Shown here: positions 59,684 through 64,000 of the stretch, piece after piece
Layout: each line of letters opens with the position of its first letter
Position numbering within the stretch: position 1 is the stretch's first letter
From: Kudoa neothunni
Lineage: Eukaryota; Cnidaria
Length of the DNA stretch: 64,000 bases
NCBI GenBank assembly: GCA_964304625.1
Contig: OZ199840.1
Coordinates: 5,766,001-5,830,000 of the forward strand
Reading direction: 5' to 3'
Notes under the pieces: generated by a model
The model's database searches: none
What the model was told of the DNA's origin: nothing
Seen by the model: only the letters and a program-made list of their open reading frames with translations
Made by a program: the position numbers and the translations under genes

Positions 59684-62600
59684 ACCCCACTACATACATA
59701 ACATTCCTCTCCTTCTCTATTCATAAGATAGTCATTTAAATGTAGAGGTATCTTCCGTTGTCTATGTGGTCGTTTTTGAGAAACGTTTTTAGGAGGGCTA
59801 TTCAAGTACGTCTCTGAAGTTTCAGCACATCTCCCTTTGTCAGATGTTGTACCAGGGAAACATAAATCATCAACAACCGGTGAGTCATTATTGGCGGGTT
59901 TTGTTCTCTTCATGTAGACAGGATAAACGGATTTCACAAATGGTCTTATTTTGTTATGATGTACTACCATTGATTCTCCTCCCATCGTTTCTATCTTGTA
60001 GTTTACGGGACTTGTTTTATCAATAATTTTATAGGGTCCATTCCAAACTGGCGAAAATTTGCTACTTCGGTTTTGACATTTTAACCAAACTAATTGTCCA
60101 TTTTCGAATACATTTATACGTATTGGCTTCTTATATTTATCTTGAATCTCACTTGAATTTTTTAAAAATATTTTTGCGTTTTTGTGGCATCTTGCAATTG
60201 ATTTATTTAATCCATTTACATAAGTGCCATATCCACCAGTCACATGTGATTTTTCGGGTTGAATTTTGTCAAAGAGTGAATCCAGGCTAGTTTTGGAGGT
60301 TCTTCCTGTTACTAATTTGAATGGTGAGTAGCCAGTTGATTTGTGTATGATATTCCGATAATAAAATAATATCATAGGGATTTCCCTGTCCCAATCTCTA
60401 TTCCCGTCAGAAATTTTGATCAGCATTGATTTTAGCGTTCCATTCATTCGTTCTACACCACCATTTCCTTCAGGATGATATGGTGTAGTATTCGTTCTAT
60501 ATATTCCAAAGGTATCACAAACATTCTGGATTATCTGAGACGTGAAATTTCTTCCGTTATCAGAGTGGATTTGCTTTGGTATGCCAAAACGGCATATTAC
60601 ATCCTTAATTAATAAAGTGGACAAGGTCTCACTGTCGGTTGATCTTAGAGGAAAGGCTTCAACCCATTTACTAAACAGATCATATATAACTAGGATAAAA
60701 CGGTTTCCACTCGAGGTTTCAGGTAGGGGACCAATCATGTCCCATTGGAGAACTTAAAAAGGTTGACTTGGATCAAAATGAGTTAGCTTTTCTCTTGGTT
60801 GATCTCTTCTATATTTTCCACAAGTAAAACAATTCTTAACATAGTTTAATGTATCAATTTGGTATCCAGGCCAGTAACACCTTTGACGAACAATATCAAA
60901 TGTTTTGAAAGAGCCTTGGTGTCCACACTCGTCATGAGCTTTTTGCAAAACAACATTTTTAAAATCAGTAGGAACACAAAGTTGTTTGATTTCCCCAATA
61001 GGTGTTTTGCAAATTCTGTATGGCAGGTCATCATCAAGGTAGAATGTCCCTCGTTTAGACTTTTTTTTCTTGCCATTCTTTAGTTGCACTACCAATGATT
61101 TCAATTTCTCATCTTCATTCACACTCTTGAGCCATTTGGCCTTATCCAAATCTGCCAATATTTCCTCTCCGTCCACTGCATTAATATCACAATCAGCATC
61201 ATTGGTCAATTTTAATCGTGACATGGAATCCGCGTTGCCATTTTTAGTACCTGGGCGATATATAATATCAAAGTCGTATTCTTGAAGAAAAAGCTTCCAC
61301 CGAGCCAACCTTCCATGCGAATCTTTTATCGAATTTATGTAAGTGAGAGGATTATGGTCCGTGTATATTTTGAAATGATTTCCAAAGAGGTAATATCTGT
61401 AGCATTTAACGGCCCATACAATGGCTAAACACTCCTTTTCTATTACAGAATAGTTTTTTTCAGCGTCGTTTAGTTGACGACTACCATAGCTTATCACATG
61501 CTGTTTTCCATCTACGTATTGACTCAATACCGCACCAATCGCGACGTCAGAAGCATCTGTTGCTATTTGAAACGGTTCACTAAGATTTGGTAGGGATAAT
61601 ATTGGAGATCTTGAAAGTTCTTGTTTTAAAGTTTCAAATTCTCTCAAACATTCATCATTCCACTCAAAAGAGACATTTTTGTGAGTAAGTTTGGTTAATG
61701 GTTAGCTTACATTTGCATAGTTCTTAATAAAATTACGGTAATAATTTGCCAGTCCCAGGAATGTTCGCAGTTCTTTTATGTTGTGTGGAATAGGATAATT
61801 TTTCACAGCAGATACCTTGCCTGGGTCCGTTTCAACCCCATTCTCAGATATCACATATCCTAAATAATTTATTGACCGTTTTAGGAAAACGCACTTTTGT
61901 TTGTTCAGTTTCAGTCCGTATTTTGATATTTTGATATACGACCGAATATTTTCTCCGGTTTTTCAAAATGTTCTTGTTTTGTTTTTGAGAAAACAACAAT
62001 ATCGTCCATATAAACTAAATAGTCGGTTCCAATAAGACCACCAAATACATTTTCCATCACTCTCTGAAAAACTGCAGGAGCATTAGTTAAACCAAAACGT
62101 AGCACATTAAATTCGAATAGGCCATAGGGGGTAATAAAGGCTGTTTTTTCTTTGTCGTGGTCTTCTAATCCTATTTGCCAATAGCCAGATTTCATATCCA
62201 GCGTCGAGAAAAACGTGGAACCAGCGAGGTAATCCAGGGTCTCTTGAATGTTGGGTAGGGGAAAGGCATTTTTTCGGGGTTGTTTGTTTAATTTTACATA
62301 ATCAATACACATCCTGAACGATCCGTTTTTCTTCCTGACCATAACAATAGGGCTAGCCCACGGACTTGAGGATTCTGAAATGATTCCAGCTTCTTTCATT
62401 TTTCCTAGCTCTTCCTTGACAACTATCTTTAATTTTTCAGGGATTCTACGTAACCCTTGTCTTATGGGTTCCGCATCACATCTGATAGTCTCTTCATTTA
62501 GATTTACTCTACCCAGATCATAATCTGTTGAGGCAAAACAATGATCATATGTATTGAGAACCTCCTCCAGTGTTTTACATCTCGTTGACAATTTTCTCAT

Positions 62601-63378
62601 GGTGCCTTCACCTTCAAAAATACACGTATTTACAGTAGTATCAAGTTTGGACATTGTAATATTGAATTTATGTAATATATCACGGCCAACAATGCAAGGG
62701 TGGATCAAGTTTTCTATCACCAAGAATTTCATATTTTCTGTTTTGTTGAAGAGGTTCAAAGATACTTCAATTGCACCAACAACGTTGATTCCACTACCAT
62801 CGGCTCCCATGAGTCTTATGTCACATCTTTCAATAGTCTCATCAACAATTTCCGTCGATATTAGAGAGTATGCAGCTCCTGTATCTAATAGGCGCCGAGT
62901 TTCTCTCCCATTAATACTACAATAAGCGTAAAACTCATTGCAGTCTTATAAGGGCTTATAGCGACTCTCATTGCAAGAAATAACACAATACTTCAAATCA
63001 CCATAACGATTATTATGTTTAAATCTATATTTATTTCGCTCAGGTTTTTTGCAACTTTTTTGTATATGGCCGATTCCTCCACAATTCCAGCAGGTAACTA
63101 ACTCTAGACCATTTTCTCTTTTCACCAAAATCTCTTTTGACCGGAAGGACTCCATTATCTTCCTGCATTGGCTCCTTTACGTTGTCCAAATATGATTGAC
63201 ACATTAAAATAAGGCTTTGCAATCCAAGATTCGGTATCATCCGTACCATGGGTTGAAAATGTCCAGGAATGCATGCAATTATCTTAGGTTTGATAAAGAA
63301 AAAAGCCGCATCGTCTGAATTACAGTATACGTGGCTGACCTTGGCTAACTTCGTTGAATATTCGGTTCTCGCTGCCAA
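59276..63378 (-). mobile_element. Ty3/Gypsy retroelement fossil, broken, no LTRs in window
   Basis: LTR-retrotransposon remnant read on the minus strand, parts in the Gypsy order. Part of gag with a CCHC zinc knuckle (CWNCGGIGHIQKSC) is at about 63380-63040. An aspartic protease with LLDTGAAYSLIS is at about 62930-62650, and a reverse transcriptase with YMDDIVVFS at about 62530-61700. RNase H is at about 61650-61150. An integrase with an HHCC finger, IHSDNGRNF and a GPY/F module (NGPYKI) is at about 60950-59700. It is broken, with roughly five breaks; the start of gag and both LTRs are not visible. The right side abuts Merlin D at about 63380. Age is hard to give without LTRs; the state suggests moderate age. 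Confidence 0.85.
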
Positions 63379-63387
63379 TGCCTGCTT

Positions 63388-64000
63388 TCAACCAATATTC
63401 ACTTTAGAAAACATTGATCAAATAAAAATATTAGATTATGGATATTTTCGAAAGGATTTATCTTATACTATTAAATGTTAACAGAATATTGGTTTATCAA
63501 ATAGTATTCGCGCTTGTTCTTGTGATGGAAGTATGTACATAATTTTAAGAAAAGATATTGGCGATGGATGCTAATATAAATGCGAAAAATATTCAAAGTG
63601 ACGTTCCATCAGAATAGGGTCTATTTTTGAACAGTCGAAGATTCCAGTATGGAAATCTTCTCTTCTAATTGTTTGCATAATACAGCATCTCGATATGACG
63701 TATGAAACATTATGCAATCATTTGAATATTTCGTCTTATTCTACAATATGTGATTGGAAAACAATGGTAAAAGATCTGATGGCTTCAATATTGGATCAAG
63801 AGTTTTCAAAAATTGATGGGAAAGACATTGTGGTTCAAATCGATGACACAGCCATAACAAAGAGAAAATATGGTGTGGGGCGCATCCTTCGAAATCAACA
63901 ATACTGGATGATTGGAGGAATAGTCGAAGATGGTAATTGTTTCCTCAAGAAAGAAATCGCACAGTCCTAGAAGAAATCATATGTGAGAATGTGGAGGAAG
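63388..64000 (+). pseudogene. Merlin transposase D, runs off the window end
   Basis: Same subfamily as Merlin B. FTLENIDQIKI (B has FDLENIDSIKT), then a CSCDG zinc-ribbon remnant, SKIPVWKSSLLIV, MTYETLCNHLNISS and STICDWKTMV. The first catalytic Asp is in VVQIDDTAITKRKYGVGR, followed by YWMIGGIVEDG. A one-base change near 63945 shifts the frame to ERNRTVLEEIICENVEE, which matches family sequence. Stops also interrupt the N-terminal part (63479-63481 and 63574-63576). The second Asp and the Glu lie outside the window. Confidence 0.7.

Noticed and set aside
1-64000. CRISPR arrays or bacterial operons
   Set aside because: No regularly spaced repeats of that kind; spliced animal genes occur throughout.

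Overview
The window is nuclear DNA from an animal. It is AT-rich and full of transposons. The animal assignment rests on a nuclear lamin (rod end, lamin-tail domain, C-terminal CaaX box) and on four other clear metazoan genes. Nearly all introns in the gene models are tiny, about 41 to 90 nt with GT..AG ends. The lamin is very divergent and Merlin transposons are abundant, which suggests a fast-evolving, possibly parasitic lineage such as a myxozoan or a parasitic arthropod. The sequence alone does not settle this.

Layout, left half. 1-1804 is the 3' part of a lamin gene (+). 3100-4867 is a non-autonomous hAT-type element carrying a nested tRNA-derived SINE with a perfect 13-bp target duplication. 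5321-10407 is a complete 13-exon ceramide-transfer protein gene (CERT, -), with a hAT MITE in its one long intron. 12064-15300 holds degraded pogo-like and piggyBac-like remains. 18058-18651 is a four-exon TRAPPC6 gene (+). 24255-25051 is a five-exon calcineurin B homologous protein gene (CHP, +). 29066-30998 is a two-exon GMC oxidoreductase (+) whose usual first catalytic His is replaced by Asp.

Layout, right half. 32269-36225 is a Merlin element with long inverted ends and a second Merlin inserted in its transposase gene. About 39.2-46.85 kb is a decayed Helitron interrupted by a 2.35-kb piggyBac element. It is followed at once by a Tc1/mariner-like element (46860-48154), SINEs, another hAT end, a second Helitron-type 3' end and a paired tRNA-like repeat. 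53494-57321 is an uninterrupted 1,275-residue gene for a secreted-then-anchored coiled-coil protein of no family I recognise. 58-64 kb carries a Merlin fossil, a broken Ty3/Gypsy fossil on the minus strand and a further Merlin running off the end.

The host genes are ordinary cell-biology genes: nuclear lamina, ER-Golgi ceramide transfer, TRAPP vesicle tethering, Ca2+/Na+-H+ exchanger regulation and a redox enzyme. They form no operon or shared pathway, although CERT and TRAPPC6 both act at the Golgi. The strongest candidate for something undescribed is the 1,275-residue coiled-coil membrane protein. The best mechanistic record is the nest of DNA transposons, several of which can be dated relative to each other from exact target-site duplications.
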